Part shown: positions 8,282-17,676 of the stretch, one piece after another | How positions within the stretch are numbered: position 1 is the first letter of the stretch | How the letters are laid out: each line of letters begins with the position of its first letter | NCBI RefSeq assembly: GCF_003336675.1 | Contig: NZ_QPII01000004.1 | Coordinates: 62,001 to 126,000 of the forward strand | DNA from: Billgrantia montanilacus | GTDB taxonomy: Bacteria > Pseudomonadota > Gammaproteobacteria > Pseudomonadales > Halomonadaceae | Direction of reading: 5' to 3' | Length of the DNA stretch: 64,000 nucleotides | Translations under genes and position numbers: made by a program | Notes under the pieces: model-generated | Seen by the model: only the letters and a program-made list of their open reading frames with translations | Databases searched by the model: none | Told to the model about the DNA's origin: nothing

Positions 8282-8746
8282 TCAAGCACCGGCTCGTGGC
8301 GAAACGTCTGTGTCTCGGCCGGCGACCTCGGGAGGTCTCAACACGCGCAGCGCGTCGCGTTTCGGCGGCATCTGGAACAGGTCGCCGTAATCGCGAGTGA
8401 ACTGCGATACGCTTTCGTAGCCCACCGCGAAGGCTGCATTGCTGGCTGAGGAACCTTCGTCGAGCATCAGGCGGCGCGCTTCGACCAGGCGCAGCCGCTT
8501 CTGGTATTGTCCGGGCGTCAGCGAGGTCATGTGCTTGAAGTGCTTGTGAAACGAGGTGAGGCTCATGCCGGCTTCCGCTGCAAGTCGATCCACCGGCACG
8601 CGAGACCGGTACTCGGCCCGGAGGATCGCAATGGCGGCGGCGAGGCGGCCCGCATGGCTGTCAGGTTTCGCCAGCGTTCGCAAGGCGCTGCTGTCAGGCC
8701 CAGACAGCAGCCTGTAGTGCAGCGACCGCGTGATTACCGGGCTCAT
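8282..8746 (-). CDS. AraC-family regulator lacking its N-terminal domain
   Basis: The 154 residues hold the last part of an AraC_N-type sensor domain (SPVITRSLHYRLLSGP) and a complete two-helix-turn-helix DNA-binding region (LAAEAGMSLTSFHKHFK and FAVGYESVSQFTRDYGD). Regulators of this type are normally near 290-310 residues, so roughly the first half is missing. The ATG at 8746 overlaps the RND stop in an ATGA arrangement, so the stub could be translated from the efflux operon. Whether it still binds DNA is unknown; truncated pseudogene is the main alternative. Confidence 0.7.
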   Translation of the reverse strand: MSPVITRSLHYRLLSGPDSSALRTLAKPDSHAGRLAAAIAILRAEYRSRVPVDRLAAEAGMSLTSFHKHFKHMTSLTPGQYQKRLRLVEARRLMLDEGSSASNAAFAVGYESVSQFTRDYGDLFQMPPKRDALRVLRPPEVAGRDTDVSPRAGA

Positions 8747-11700
8747 GAACGGCGCCACTTCTGGGGGGCCCATTGTGCTCTCCAGTGCGTTACCCATCGC
8801 ACCCCGTCGTCCAGGCAGCTGTACACCACCGGGATGACGAGTAGGCTCAGGAGCGTCGAGGTGATCAGCCCGCCAATCACGACGAAGGCCATCGGCGAGC
8901 GAAAGCTTGGATCGGCGCCCCAGCCGAGCGCAATCGGTGTCATGCCGGCCCCCATGGCGAGGGTGGTCATCACGATCGGCCGGACACGCTTGCGGCAGGC
9001 GTCGATGATCGCTTCCCAACGATTCAGGCCGTGGTCTCGGCGCGCGATGATGATGTAGTCCACCAGCAGAATCGAATTCTTCGTGGCAATGCCCATTAGC
9101 ATGATCAATCCGATCATCGCCGGAAGCGACAAGGATGAACCGGTGACGAACAGCGCCAGGAAGGCGCCTGGGACGGAGAGCATCAGCGCCGAGAGGATTG
9201 TGACTGGCTGAATGAAACTCCTGAACAGCAGTACCAGCACCATGTAGATGCACAGGACGCCGGTGAGTATGGCGATCCCGAAACCCGTGGCGACCTCGGC
9301 CATATCCTCCGCGGAGCCTGTTGCCGCCTGGTGGATGCCCGGCGGCAGCTGGCGCACGCTGGGCAGCGCCTGAACGATCTGCTCGATCTCTCCCAGGGGC
9401 CGCCCTTGCAGCACTATCTCGAAGTTGACGTTGCGCAGGCGGTCGTACCGGGTGATTTCCGCTGGGCCACTGCTCCATTCGAGAGACGCCACGTTTTCGA
9501 GCGGTACCATCCCCCTCGCACCGGGCACGGGCAGGCGCCTGAGGGTCGCGATGTCCTGCCGGGCGACATCCGTCAGGCGCACCATTATCGGCACCTGCCG
9601 CTCGCTGAGGTTCAACTTCGGCAGGTCCTCGGCATTGTCGCCCAGCGTGGCGATGCGCAGCGTATCGGCGATGGCCAGGGCCGATACACCAAGGTCGGCG
9701 GCGCGGGCAAAATCAGGGCGCACGATGAGTTCGGGCCTGACCAGGGTGGCCGTCGAACTCACGGCACCAATGCCAGGAATGGCGCGAAGATCTCCCTCGA
9801 TCTGCCGGGCATGCTGCTCGAGCACCCGGCTATCCTCCCCGGCCAGTACCAGTTCGTAGGAATCGTCGACTCCCACGCTGCTTCTCACGCCGGGAAGCGT
9901 GGCGAGCGCATCGCGCAGCTGCTGCTCGATTGCCTGCAGCTTGATGCCTGCACGGCTGGCGCGATCCGCCAAGCCCACGGTCAGCACCAGGCGGGTCACC
10001 TCAGCATCGCCGCCGCTCGAAGCGCCCCCCACGGCGGCGAAAACGCGCGTGACATAGGGATTCTCCTCCAGTCGTGCGCGGGCTTGCTCGGCAAGCAGCG
10101 TCGCTTCCGGCAAGGTGCTACCGGGCGGCAAGGTGAGTGTCGCCTGGGTCTGGGAATTGTCGTCGGGCGGTATGAAGGCGCCCGGTAGGGTCGAGGCCAG
10201 CCATAGGCCACCGGCAAAGCATGCTGACGCAGCGAGGAGCGTTGCCTTGCGGTGGCGCAGGCACCAGCTGGCCCCGACCAGGTAGTGCGACACCCATGTC
10301 GGTTCGCGATGGCCTTGGCTGGGTTCGCGCAGTAGGTAAGCGGCCATCATCGGCGTGAGGAGGCGTGCGGCCACCAGCGAGAACAACACTGCCGCCGAGG
10401 CGGTCCAACCGAACTGGACGAAGAAGCGTCCCACCGTGCCACTCATGAAGGCCGTGGGCAGGAAAACGGCAATCAAGGTAAAGGTGGTGGCGACCACCGC
10501 CAGGCCAATTTCCGCTGCGGCATCCATCGCGGCCTGGCGTGCTGGCTTGCCCATCAGCAGATGTCTCTTGATATTCTCGATCTCGACGATGGCATCGTCC
10601 ACGAGTTCCCCGATCACCAGCGATAGCGCCAGCAGCGTCACGAGGTTGAGCGAGAAGTCCATCAGATGCATGATGCCGAAGGTCGGAATGATCGACAGCG
10701 GTAGCGTCAGCGCGACAATCAGCGTTGCACGCCAGTCGCGCAGGAAGAAGAATACGACCAGCACGGCAAGCAGCATGCCCTCGAACAGCAGGCGCATGGA
10801 GCCTTGGTAGTTCTCCCGTACCGGCTCGACGAAGTCGAAGGCCTGCTGGATCTCGACATGGGGGTGTTGCGCCTGCAAGGCGGCGAGGGCGGACTGCACG
10901 CCCTCGGCCACGTCGACCTCGCCGTACCCTCGTGCCCGGGTCATCTCGAAGCCGACGACGGGTCTGCCATCGAAAAACGCCGCTGAGCGCCGTTCGGCCA
11001 CGGTATCGGTAACGGTGGCGACCTGGTCGAGGCGAATGCGGCGGCCATCGCTGAGGGCCAGTTCCATTGCCGCGAGCTCGGCCGCCGAGGCGACGTTGGC
11101 GAGGATGCGCACGGCCTGTTCGGCACCGCCGATGGAGGTGCGCCCACCGGGTGCTTCCAGCTGTGCCTGGCGCAGCTGGCGCGAGATGTCCAGCGCCGTC
11201 GTGTTCAGTGCCAGCAGCCGATCCGGGTGCAGTTCCACGCGGGCTTCGCGATCGACGCCGCCGATCCGCTGTACCGAACCCACGCCAGGTACGGTCAGCA
11301 CGGCCCTGGTGACCCGGTCATCCACGAACCGGGACAGCGCTTCTTCGTCCAGTTGGGACGAGGCCACTGCGTAGAGCAGAAGCGGATCTTCGGAGAACCC
11401 CCGATTCTGAATGACCGGGTCACGCAGATCGGCAGGCAGGTCCGAGCGTATGCGAGAGACGGCGTCGCGCACGTCATCGACCGCTTCCTGTATGGTTTTT
11501 TCCAGCCGGAACTCGATGCCGATCTCGGCGTGCCCATCGGTCAGCGTGGTGATGATGTGCTTGACGCCGTCCACCGTGGCAATGGCGTTTTCGATCTTGC
11601 GGGCGACTTCGTTCTCCATCAGGGCGGGGGCAGCCCCCGGCAGCGAGGCGGAGACAATCACCCGGGGTATGTCCACATCCGGCAAGTCCTGGATAACCAT

Positions 11701-11799
11701 GCTTCTGAAAGACATCAGTCCCAACGAGGTCAACAGCACGAAGAGCAGGGCGACCGGTATGGGGTTTCGAATTGCCCAGGAGGAGGTATTGATCGTCAT
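8743..11799 (-). CDS. RND-family efflux permease
   Basis: A 1018-residue inner-membrane pump of the AcrB/HAE1-like resistance-nodulation-division family. The N-terminus IRNPIPVALLFVLLTSLGLMSF is the first membrane helix. Two large periplasmic loops and two blocks of six helices follow. The proton-relay helix contains ELVDDAIVEIENIKRHL (about residues 412-428) with paired aspartates. It overlaps the adaptor gene by four bases. Together with the adaptor and outer-membrane gene it should form a tripartite drug or metabolite exporter. The C-terminus is short and its stop overlaps an AraC stub, so the original end may have been altered. Confidence 0.9.
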   Translation of the reverse strand: MTINTSSWAIRNPIPVALLFVLLTSLGLMSFRSMVIQDLPDVDIPRVIVSASLPGAAPALMENEVARKIENAIATVDGVKHIITTLTDGHAEIGIEFRLEKTIQEAVDDVRDAVSRIRSDLPADLRDPVIQNRGFSEDPLLLYAVASSQLDEEALSRFVDDRVTRAVLTVPGVGSVQRIGGVDREARVELHPDRLLALNTTALDISRQLRQAQLEAPGGRTSIGGAEQAVRILANVASAAELAAMELALSDGRRIRLDQVATVTDTVAERRSAAFFDGRPVVGFEMTRARGYGEVDVAEGVQSALAALQAQHPHVEIQQAFDFVEPVRENYQGSMRLLFEGMLLAVLVVFFFLRDWRATLIVALTLPLSIIPTFGIMHLMDFSLNLVTLLALSLVIGELVDDAIVEIENIKRHLLMGKPARQAAMDAAAEIGLAVVATTFTLIAVFLPTAFMSGTVGRFFVQFGWTASAAVLFSLVAARLLTPMMAAYLLREPSQGHREPTWVSHYLVGASWCLRHRKATLLAASACFAGGLWLASTLPGAFIPPDDNSQTQATLTLPPGSTLPEATLLAEQARARLEENPYVTRVFAAVGGASSGGDAEVTRLVLTVGLADRASRAGIKLQAIEQQLRDALATLPGVRSSVGVDDSYELVLAGEDSRVLEQHARQIEGDLRAIPGIGAVSSTATLVRPELIVRPDFARAADLGVSALAIADTLRIATLGDNAEDLPKLNLSERQVPIMVRLTDVARQDIATLRRLPVPGARGMVPLENVASLEWSSGPAEITRYDRLRNVNFEIVLQGRPLGEIEQIVQALPSVRQLPPGIHQAATGSAEDMAEVATGFGIAILTGVLCIYMVLVLLFRSFIQPVTILSALMLSVPGAFLALFVTGSSLSLPAMIGLIMLMGIATKNSILLVDYIIIARRDHGLNRWEAIIDACRKRVRPIVMTTLAMGAGMTPIALGWGADPSFRSPMAFVVIGGLITSTLLSLLVIPVVYSCLDDGVRWVTHWRAQWAPQKWRRS

Positions 11800-12929
11800 G
11801 GCAGCCGCTCCGCGACCACCTCTACGCGATCGCCGTTGCCGAGGAAGGCGCCGCCCGAAGCGACGACCGGGGTATCGGGCGCAAGCCCGGAGAGAATTTC
11901 GATCCGGTCCCCCGTGTGCTGGCCCAAGGCAACTTTCGACTCCGCCACCCGGCCGTCTTCATCGACGCGGTGCACATAGCCGAAGCCATCGCGGAGCTGC
12001 ACCGCGGATCGCGGCAGGGTAAGGGCCTGGCGTGTGCCCAGCTCGAACTCGCCGCGCGCAAACATGCCCGCCCGGGCGGTTTCGCTTATCGGTAGATCGA
12101 CATAGACCAGGCCATTGCGGGTGGCGGTATCCACGATCGGCGCGATCGTACGCACGCGACCCTCCAGCTCGCCACCACCCGGCAGGGTGACCCAGGCGTT
12201 CTGGCCGGGCTGCAGCCTCTCCAGATCGGAAGCGGCAACCTCGGCCCGCCATTCCAGCCGACCGAGCCGGATCAGGCGAAACAGTTCCTGGCCCGCGGGC
12301 AACACTGCGCCGACCGTTGCACTGCGGGCCGAGATCACGCCATCGTCAGGGGCGCGCACCTCAGTCTGAGCCAGGCGAAGCTGCTGCGTGTTCTCGACGG
12401 CTCGCGTCGATTCCAGCCTGGCCTGCGCAGTACGCTCGGCCGTGATGTACTGGAAGATCTGCTGTGCCGACATCGCGCCTGTGGCCTGTAGCTCCCGGGC
12501 GCGCTGTGCGTTGTCCGCGGCCTCGGCGAGCGCCGCCTCGGCCTCGGCGACGGCGGCGCGGCTCTGCGCGAGTTCGGCGTTCACCGTATCGGACGCGAAC
12601 GTCGCGAGCACCTGGCCGCGCTGGACGACGTCGCCGACATTGACCTCGACGCTGGCCAGGCGCAGGCCGTTCGCCTCGGTGCCGATGCTGGCTTCCTGCC
12701 AGGCCATGATGTCTCCGTTTGCGGATAGCGTGGTGGGCAGCATGGCGGGTCGAGGCGTGGTGACTGCCACGGTCAGTGCGGGTTGCGCGACCGTTATGGT
12801 TTCATCCTTCGGGACCCTGCCGGCGTCATACATGATCCAGACGAGCGTCGCGGCTAAGCCCATCGCAACGACCGCGGCGGCCGCGAATGAACGTGATTGA
12901 CTCATCATCATGTTCCTTGATTCGTTCAT
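11796..12929 (-). CDS. RND efflux periplasmic adaptor (membrane fusion protein)
   Basis: A 377-residue HlyD/AcrA-type adaptor. An N-terminal membrane anchor (about residues 15-33) is followed by the split lipoyl domain (LASVEVNVGDVVQRGQVLATF and VRAPDDGVISARSATVGAVL). Between them is an alanine-rich coiled-coil hairpin (about 115-180: AELAQSRAAVAEAEAALAEA and following). Beta-barrel and membrane-proximal domains come last. It overlaps its neighbours by ATGA on both sides, so the three pump genes are translationally coupled. Confidence 0.9.
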   Translation of the reverse strand: MNESRNMMMSQSRSFAAAAVVAMGLAATLVWIMYDAGRVPKDETITVAQPALTVAVTTPRPAMLPTTLSANGDIMAWQEASIGTEANGLRLASVEVNVGDVVQRGQVLATFASDTVNAELAQSRAAVAEAEAALAEAADNAQRARELQATGAMSAQQIFQYITAERTAQARLESTRAVENTQQLRLAQTEVRAPDDGVISARSATVGAVLPAGQELFRLIRLGRLEWRAEVAASDLERLQPGQNAWVTLPGGGELEGRVRTIAPIVDTATRNGLVYVDLPISETARAGMFARGEFELGTRQALTLPRSAVQLRDGFGYVHRVDEDGRVAESKVALGQHTGDRIEILSGLAPDTPVVASGGAFLGNGDRVEVVAERLP

Positions 12930-14392
12930 TGAGCCGCTGCTTCGCTGCGTGCGGCATGTACTTCGGTTGCGGGCCAGCCACCGCCTAGCGCGCGATACAG
13001 GCGGATCCAGGCGGTGATTCGCTCACGCTGCAGTTCGATCACGGTGCTCTGGGCGGCAACCATGCTGCGGCGCGCATCCTCGAGCTCGAACAGGCTGGCG
13101 ATACCGGCGTGGTAGCTGGCGTCGGTGGTTTCAAAGGAGCGTGTGAATCCATCGGCGGCGCTGGCCGCGTCCTCGCTGCGCTTGGCCGTGCTGTCCAGCA
13201 TGACCAGCGCGTCCTCGACGTCGCGGATCGCTTCACGCAGTCGCGCGGCATAGACGGTGGTGGCGGCCTGGTAGCGAACGCGTGCCGCTTCCGCATTGGC
13301 GCGTCGTGTTCCGCCATCGAACAGCGGTAGCGTTACCGTCACCGGCCCGATACTCCATACGCTGCCATTGGTGCTGATGCCCCCGCTGGCGATGCGCGTC
13401 GTGCCGATGTTCCCGGCCAGGGTGATGCGAGGCCAGCGCTGCGCCCGCGCCTGGTCCGAATCGGCACTTGCCGCCTCCACGTCACGCGCTGCCGCGTGAA
13501 TATCGGGGCGCTGCGCCAGCATCTCGGCCGGCATCGTCGTGACAGCGAGTTCGGCCGGGCGTGGCAGCCGGCCGGTGGCGGAGGCCAGTTCGCGCCGTAG
13601 CGCCGCTTCGTTCTGCGCCGCCAGGGCACTCAATGCCTTGACCAGCAGATCGCACTGCGTCTGCTGCTCGATCAGCGTTACGTTGCCTTGCGCCGCGCTG
13701 GCATTCGCCAGCTCCGCCTCGGCCGGGGGGCGGAAGCCCTTGTCTGCCACCAGGCGGGTGATCTGCGCCGTCCGTGCCCGCGACTGGGCATCGATCTCGG
13801 CCAGCTGGACCAGGATCTCGCAGGCGCGTAGCTCGACGTAGGTCGTGGCAATTTCTGCCGCGACCGAAACCCGTGCGTCATGCCAACCGGCCTGGCTGGA
13901 TTCGAGCCGCGCCTGCGCGGCGTTGGCAGCGGCACGGCCTGCACCGAAGAGGTCCAGCTCCCAGCCGAGCTGCAAGCCTGCCGACGACTCGGTGGCGACC
14001 GGTGCATCCAGGGCCGGCCGCCCCCGGCTTGCGCCGACGCTGGCATCCAGCGAGGGCTTCAGGACGGCGTTTTGTGCCACACGTGCAGCCTGGGCATCGG
14101 CGAGGCGCGCGGATGCCTGCGCCACGGTCGGACTGGCCTGCTGCCCGGCATCGATGAGATGCAGCAGCAGGGGGTCGTTGAACTGGGCCCACCATCGGCT
14201 CAGGTCCGCCACCTGCCCGCCGTGGGGCAGCGGAGCGTGCCATTGCCCGGCAACGGGCGCCGCGGTGCTGCCGGGCTGGGTTTCGGGTAGAGCCTGGGGC
14301 ATGATCGACGTGCAGCCGGCGAGCAGTGCGGCGGCTGTAACGACGAGCCAGGTCGCAAGCATCCGCGGCTTGCCGCCGGGCAGCGCCTTCAT
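12926..14392 (-). CDS. NodT-type outer membrane efflux lipoprotein (TolC-like)
   Basis: An outer-membrane factor with two repeated TolC-type domains and long alpha-helices. The lipobox LLAGC in MLATWLVVTAAALLAGC marks it as a lipoprotein. I chose the Met at 14392, which places the signal peptide near the N-terminus; the frame is open to 14455. Typical signatures are WWAQFNDPLLLHLIDAG near the start of the mature protein and RRANAEAARVRYQAA in the second half. It is the first gene of the operon, divergent from the MipA gene and two-component genes that may control it. Confidence 0.88.
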   Translation of the reverse strand: MKALPGGKPRMLATWLVVTAAALLAGCTSIMPQALPETQPGSTAAPVAGQWHAPLPHGGQVADLSRWWAQFNDPLLLHLIDAGQQASPTVAQASARLADAQAARVAQNAVLKPSLDASVGASRGRPALDAPVATESSAGLQLGWELDLFGAGRAAANAAQARLESSQAGWHDARVSVAAEIATTYVELRACEILVQLAEIDAQSRARTAQITRLVADKGFRPPAEAELANASAAQGNVTLIEQQTQCDLLVKALSALAAQNEAALRRELASATGRLPRPAELAVTTMPAEMLAQRPDIHAAARDVEAASADSDQARAQRWPRITLAGNIGTTRIASGGISTNGSVWSIGPVTVTLPLFDGGTRRANAEAARVRYQAATTVYAARLREAIRDVEDALVMLDSTAKRSEDAASAADGFTRSFETTDASYHAGIASLFELEDARRSMVAAQSTVIELQRERITAWIRLYRALGGGWPATEVHAARSEAAAQ

Positions 14393-14611
14393 GCCTGCCA
14401 TACGTCGCTGGCGGGGCATGAAGGCGACAGGAATGACATCGGTGGATGGGCGCATGTGGTGTCCTCGTCTCTCATGGGACGGGACTATCCGGCAATGTGT
14501 CTTTCAGAAGTCTTACCGGGAATTGGGATGAGCCGAGGAACTTTCGGTAAGTTTTCCGTAAGAAGGTGGCTGCGAAAGTGGGCTTCTGTTAACAACACAC
14601 GAGAACCGCTC

Positions 14612-15433
14612 ATGTCACTAATACCCCCGTTAGTCTCGAGCTACCATACTGTTGTCTCACGCATGGCAGCCGCTTCAATGCTTGCTGTTGGACTCTGTGC
14701 CTCGGTGGCGGCCATGGGCCAGGAGCCGACCTCCGAGTCGTCCTCCACCACCTGGGGACTAGGCATTGGGGTAATGAGCGAGCAGGAGCCCTACGCCGGT
14801 ATCGACCGTGACAACACGCCCATACCGTTGCTTGAGGTGGAGAACCGGTACATTCATCTCTTTGGCCCCCAAATAAGATTCAAGCTGCCGGGTCTCGACA
14901 TCCGCGACTCTCAACAGCTCAACTTCGGCCTCGTCGGCAAGTACGACGGCAGCGGCTACGAGGAGGACGACGCCCCGATCCTCGATGGTATGGACGAACG
15001 CAAGGGCGGCTTCTGGGCGGGCGGCAAGGTGGAGTGGAGCAGCGACCTGGTTGACGTCAGCGCCGAATGGCTTGCCGACGCCTCAGGCAACAGCAACGGG
15101 CAGGTCATCAATATCGGCCTGAAGAGGACGTGGCGTGTCGGTAATCATTTTCTGCTCACCCCGCACGTGGGGGCGAGCTGGCAGGACGATAAAACCGTCG
15201 ATTACTACTTCGGCGTTCGTGACAGCGAGGCGCGTATCGACCGCCCCGTCTATTCAGGGGAGTCCGCTATCAACATCGAGGCGGGGGTTCGAGGCGTCTA
15301 TATGTTCGACAAGCACCACTCGATGCTGATGGGTGTCGAAGTGACAAGCCTGTCGGATGAGATCAAGGACAGCCCGCTGGTGGATCGCTCCACCACCAAT
15401 AGCGTGTTCCTTGGCTACATTTACCGCTTCTGA
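14612..15433 (+). CDS. MipA/OmpV family outer membrane protein
   Basis: A 273-residue secreted beta-barrel protein. The signal peptide ends near SVAAMGQ (about residues 25-32), followed by WGLGIGVMSEQEPYAGIDRD, the typical MipA/OmpV opening, and the protein ends SVFLGYIYRF with a terminal phenylalanine as in barrel proteins. MipA/OmpV genes often sit with two-component systems and efflux pumps in envelope-stress loci. The frame is open further upstream, but the ATG at 14612 gives a normal signal peptide. Its stop overlaps the regulator start by one base. Confidence 0.87.
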   Translation: MSLIPPLVSSYHTVVSRMAAASMLAVGLCASVAAMGQEPTSESSSTTWGLGIGVMSEQEPYAGIDRDNTPIPLLEVENRYIHLFGPQIRFKLPGLDIRDSQQLNFGLVGKYDGSGYEEDDAPILDGMDERKGGFWAGGKVEWSSDLVDVSAEWLADASGNSNGQVINIGLKRTWRVGNHFLLTPHVGASWQDDKTVDYYFGVRDSEARIDRPVYSGESAINIEAGVRGVYMFDKHHSMLMGVEVTSLSDEIKDSPLVDRSTTNSVFLGYIYRF

Positions 15434-16119
15434 TGAGCCGAATACTCCTGGTCGAGGACCACGACCGGCTGGCCCGGCTGATGTGCAAGGGGCTGGAAGC
15501 CGCCGGCATCGCCGCCGATGTGGCCGGCCGCATCGACAGCGCATGGGCTGCCATTCAGCAGATGCCCTATGATGCATTGATTCTCGACCGGGGCCTGCCG
15601 GATGGGGATGGCCTAGTCCTGCTGCAGAAACTGCGCAAAGCGGGCCTGGGTATGCCTTGCCTGGTGCTGACGGCACGCGATGCGCTGCATGACCGGGTGC
15701 AGGGCCTCGAAGCCGGCGCCGACGACTACCTGCCCAAACCCTTCGCCATGGACGAGATGGTGGCGCGTGTCCGGGCACTGCTGCGTCGGCCCGTGGCGTT
15801 TCATTCGCTCGATCCCAGCCATGGCGATCTCACCCTGCGCCCCGCAGCCGGCGTGCTGTGCCGCGGTGACGAGAGCGTCACTCTCGCCCCGGCGGAGCTG
15901 CACATCATGCAGCTGCTCTTGCACAAGCCCAAAGAGGTCGTGCGCCGCAGCGCGCTGGAAGCGGCGGCCTGGGGGCTGAGCGAGGCGGTGACACCGAATG
16001 CCCTGGACGTTGCCCTGCACCGCCTGCGCCGCAAGCTGCTTGCTATCGGTTCGCGACAGCGGATCGTCAACGTCAGGGGGCGGGGCTATGCGCTGCGTGA
16101 AGATGTTGCCGCTGAATAG
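15433..16119 (+). CDS. OmpR-family response regulator
   Basis: A 228-residue two-domain regulator. The receiver has the acidic pair ED (residues 8-9), phospho-acceptor D52 (LILDRGLPDGDG), T80 (LVLTAR) and K102 (LPKPF). The winged-helix output ends in the usual VNVRGRGYALRE. It is expected to be phosphorylated by the adjacent histidine kinase and to control the MipA gene and possibly the divergent RND operon. The start overlaps the MipA stop by one base. Its 3' end overlaps a dead kinase start (16088). Confidence 0.9.
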   Translation: MSRILLVEDHDRLARLMCKGLEAAGIAADVAGRIDSAWAAIQQMPYDALILDRGLPDGDGLVLLQKLRKAGLGMPCLVLTARDALHDRVQGLEAGADDYLPKPFAMDEMVARVRALLRRPVAFHSLDPSHGDLTLRPAAGVLCRGDESVTLAPAELHIMQLLLHKPKEVVRRSALEAAAWGLSEAVTPNALDVALHRLRRKLLAIGSRQRIVNVRGRGYALREDVAAE

Positions 16120-16162
16120 ACTGCAACTGAAAGTCCTGCTGGCCGATGCGGCTTTCTGTTAG
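16088..16162 (+). pseudogene. Vestigial start of a histidine kinase gene
   Basis: An ATG overlapping the response-regulator 3' end opens MRCVKMLPLNRLQLKVLLAD and stops after 24 codons. The intact kinase downstream begins MCFVKLMPLNSISLKVLLAY, so this is the amputated start of a homologous kinase. The regulator-kinase overlap here is the ancestral operon join. See the matching regulator tail at 16245. Confidence 0.75.
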
Positions 16163-16244
16163 TTGGCAAGCACCTCCACTCAATGCGAAGAGCCTCCTGG
16201 CGCTAACGCATCAGCCGATCTTATGGGATTCCGTCATGTGTATG

Positions 16245-16304
16245 ATCGTCAACAACCTCAGGGGGCTGGGCTATGTGCTTCGTGAAACTGATGCCGCTGA
16301 ATAG
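16245..16304 (+). pseudogene. Vestigial tail of a second response regulator
   Basis: This reads IVNNLRGLGYVLRETDAAE then stop, matching the end of the intact regulator (IVNVRGRGYALREDVAAE). It overlaps the start of the intact kinase just as the real regulator tail overlaps the dead kinase start. The kinase downstream therefore arrived with the tail of its own former regulator partner. Confidence 0.75.
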
Positions 16305-17676
16305 CATCAGCCTGAAGGTGCTGTTGGCCTATGTGGCGGGAATGGTGCTCAGCATCACGCTGCTTGTGATCGTTGCGGTGGTGGTGGTCAAGAGCAATGT
16401 ACTGGTTCGGATGGATCTGGCTGACGCTGCGGATGAACTGGTGAAAAACATTGAGTTCAACAGCCGTGGCAGACCCACCGGCTTCGACTCGAGCATGGAC
16501 GATCGCGCTTGGCTATACGAAGGACCACAACGCGAAACGGCCTATCGAATTCTGGATGACGCCGGGAATGTGGCTGCCTTCTCGAGTAGGGGAGAAAACT
16601 TCTGGCCGAATGACGGCGACCTCCTTCGACTGGCCCGCGGGAACTTTACCTTCGAGCACGAGGGAAACACCTTCTACGGCGCCACGAAGCCCCTCGAGCA
16701 TGCCGGGCGAACCTGGTATTTGCAGTTCGTCGCCAGCGAGCGGTTCATGGAGATCCTCCACATAGTTGCCTTGCCGCGTATGGTCGCCGGCGTCATGGTG
16801 TTCGGCACTGTCCTATTCATCGCCTTCGGCTTGTGCGCCTATATCACCTTGCGCTACACCCTCAAGCCGCTGCGAGACGTGTCGGAGTCCGCCGCAGCCA
16901 TCTCGCCGCGCTCCATCGATGCCCGGCTGAAGACGGAGGCGGTGCCAGCGGAGATCGCCCCTCTCGTGGACAGCTTCAATCGAGCCCTGGAGCGTCTCGA
17001 TCGAGGCTATCGCGTGCAGCAGGAGTTTCTCGGCAATGCGGCTCATGAGTTGAAGACACCATTGGCGTTGATCCGCGCCCAGATTGAGTTGAAAGAGGAG
17101 GGCAAAAGCGACCGGGACTCGCTATTGAGCGACGTCGAATACATGACGCGGCAGGTGCAGCAGCTACTTCTCCTGGCCGAAGCCAGCGAGGCGCACAACT
17201 ACCATTTCTCCAACGTCGGGATGCAGGATGTCGCCCACGAGGCTGCCTCCTACTTGCAGCGCCTGGCGGAATCCGCCGACGTGCACTTGGCGGTGCGTGC
17301 TGTCGGCGACGTGAAATGGAGAGCGGACCGCGCGGCCTGCTTCACCTTGCTGAAGAACTTGCTGGAGAACGCCATCCAGCATGCGCCCGCGCAGAGCTCC
17401 GTCAGCGTGGAGATCCAGGGCGATACGGTGACCGTGCGGGACAGAGGCCCCGGCGTCGAGGCGGAGCAACTGCCCCTGCTGTTCGAGCGCTTCTGGCGTG
17501 CTGAGCATCGGCGAGACCACGGGGCTGGGCTAGGCCTGGCCATCTGCCAGGAGATTGCTATGGCGCACGGCTGGCACCTCACAGCCGAGCAGGCCGAACC
17601 GGGGCTACGATTTCGGCTGTCGAATGGCCGCAGTCCAATGAGCGTATCCGCGGTGCAGAGCGCTTTGTACAGATGA
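16273..17676 (+). CDS. Sensor histidine kinase
   Basis: A 467-residue membrane kinase. Two membrane helices (about residues 14-40 and 170-193) flank a periplasmic sensor region. A HAMP-like linker follows (LKPLRDVSESAAAI), then the phospho-acceptor H258 in the motif AAHELKTPL. The ATPase domain shows LLENAIQHAP (N box), DRGPGVE (G1) and HGAGLGLAI (G2). The last 15 or so residues (after GLRFRLSN) read out of frame through a different gene remnant, so the native C-terminus has been replaced. The partner should be the response regulator at 15433. Confidence 0.88.
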   Translation: MCFVKLMPLNSISLKVLLAYVAGMVLSITLLVIVAVVVVKSNVLVRMDLADAADELVKNIEFNSRGRPTGFDSSMDDRAWLYEGPQRETAYRILDDAGNVAAFSSRGENFWPNDGDLLRLARGNFTFEHEGNTFYGATKPLEHAGRTWYLQFVASERFMEILHIVALPRMVAGVMVFGTVLFIAFGLCAYITLRYTLKPLRDVSESAAAISPRSIDARLKTEAVPAEIAPLVDSFNRALERLDRGYRVQQEFLGNAAHELKTPLALIRAQIELKEEGKSDRDSLLSDVEYMTRQVQQLLLLAEASEAHNYHFSNVGMQDVAHEAASYLQRLAESADVHLAVRAVGDVKWRADRAACFTLLKNLLENAIQHAPAQSSVSVEIQGDTVTVRDRGPGVEAEQLPLLFERFWRAEHRRDHGAGLGLAICQEIAMAHGWHLTAEQAEPGLRFRLSNGRSPMSVSAVQSALYR

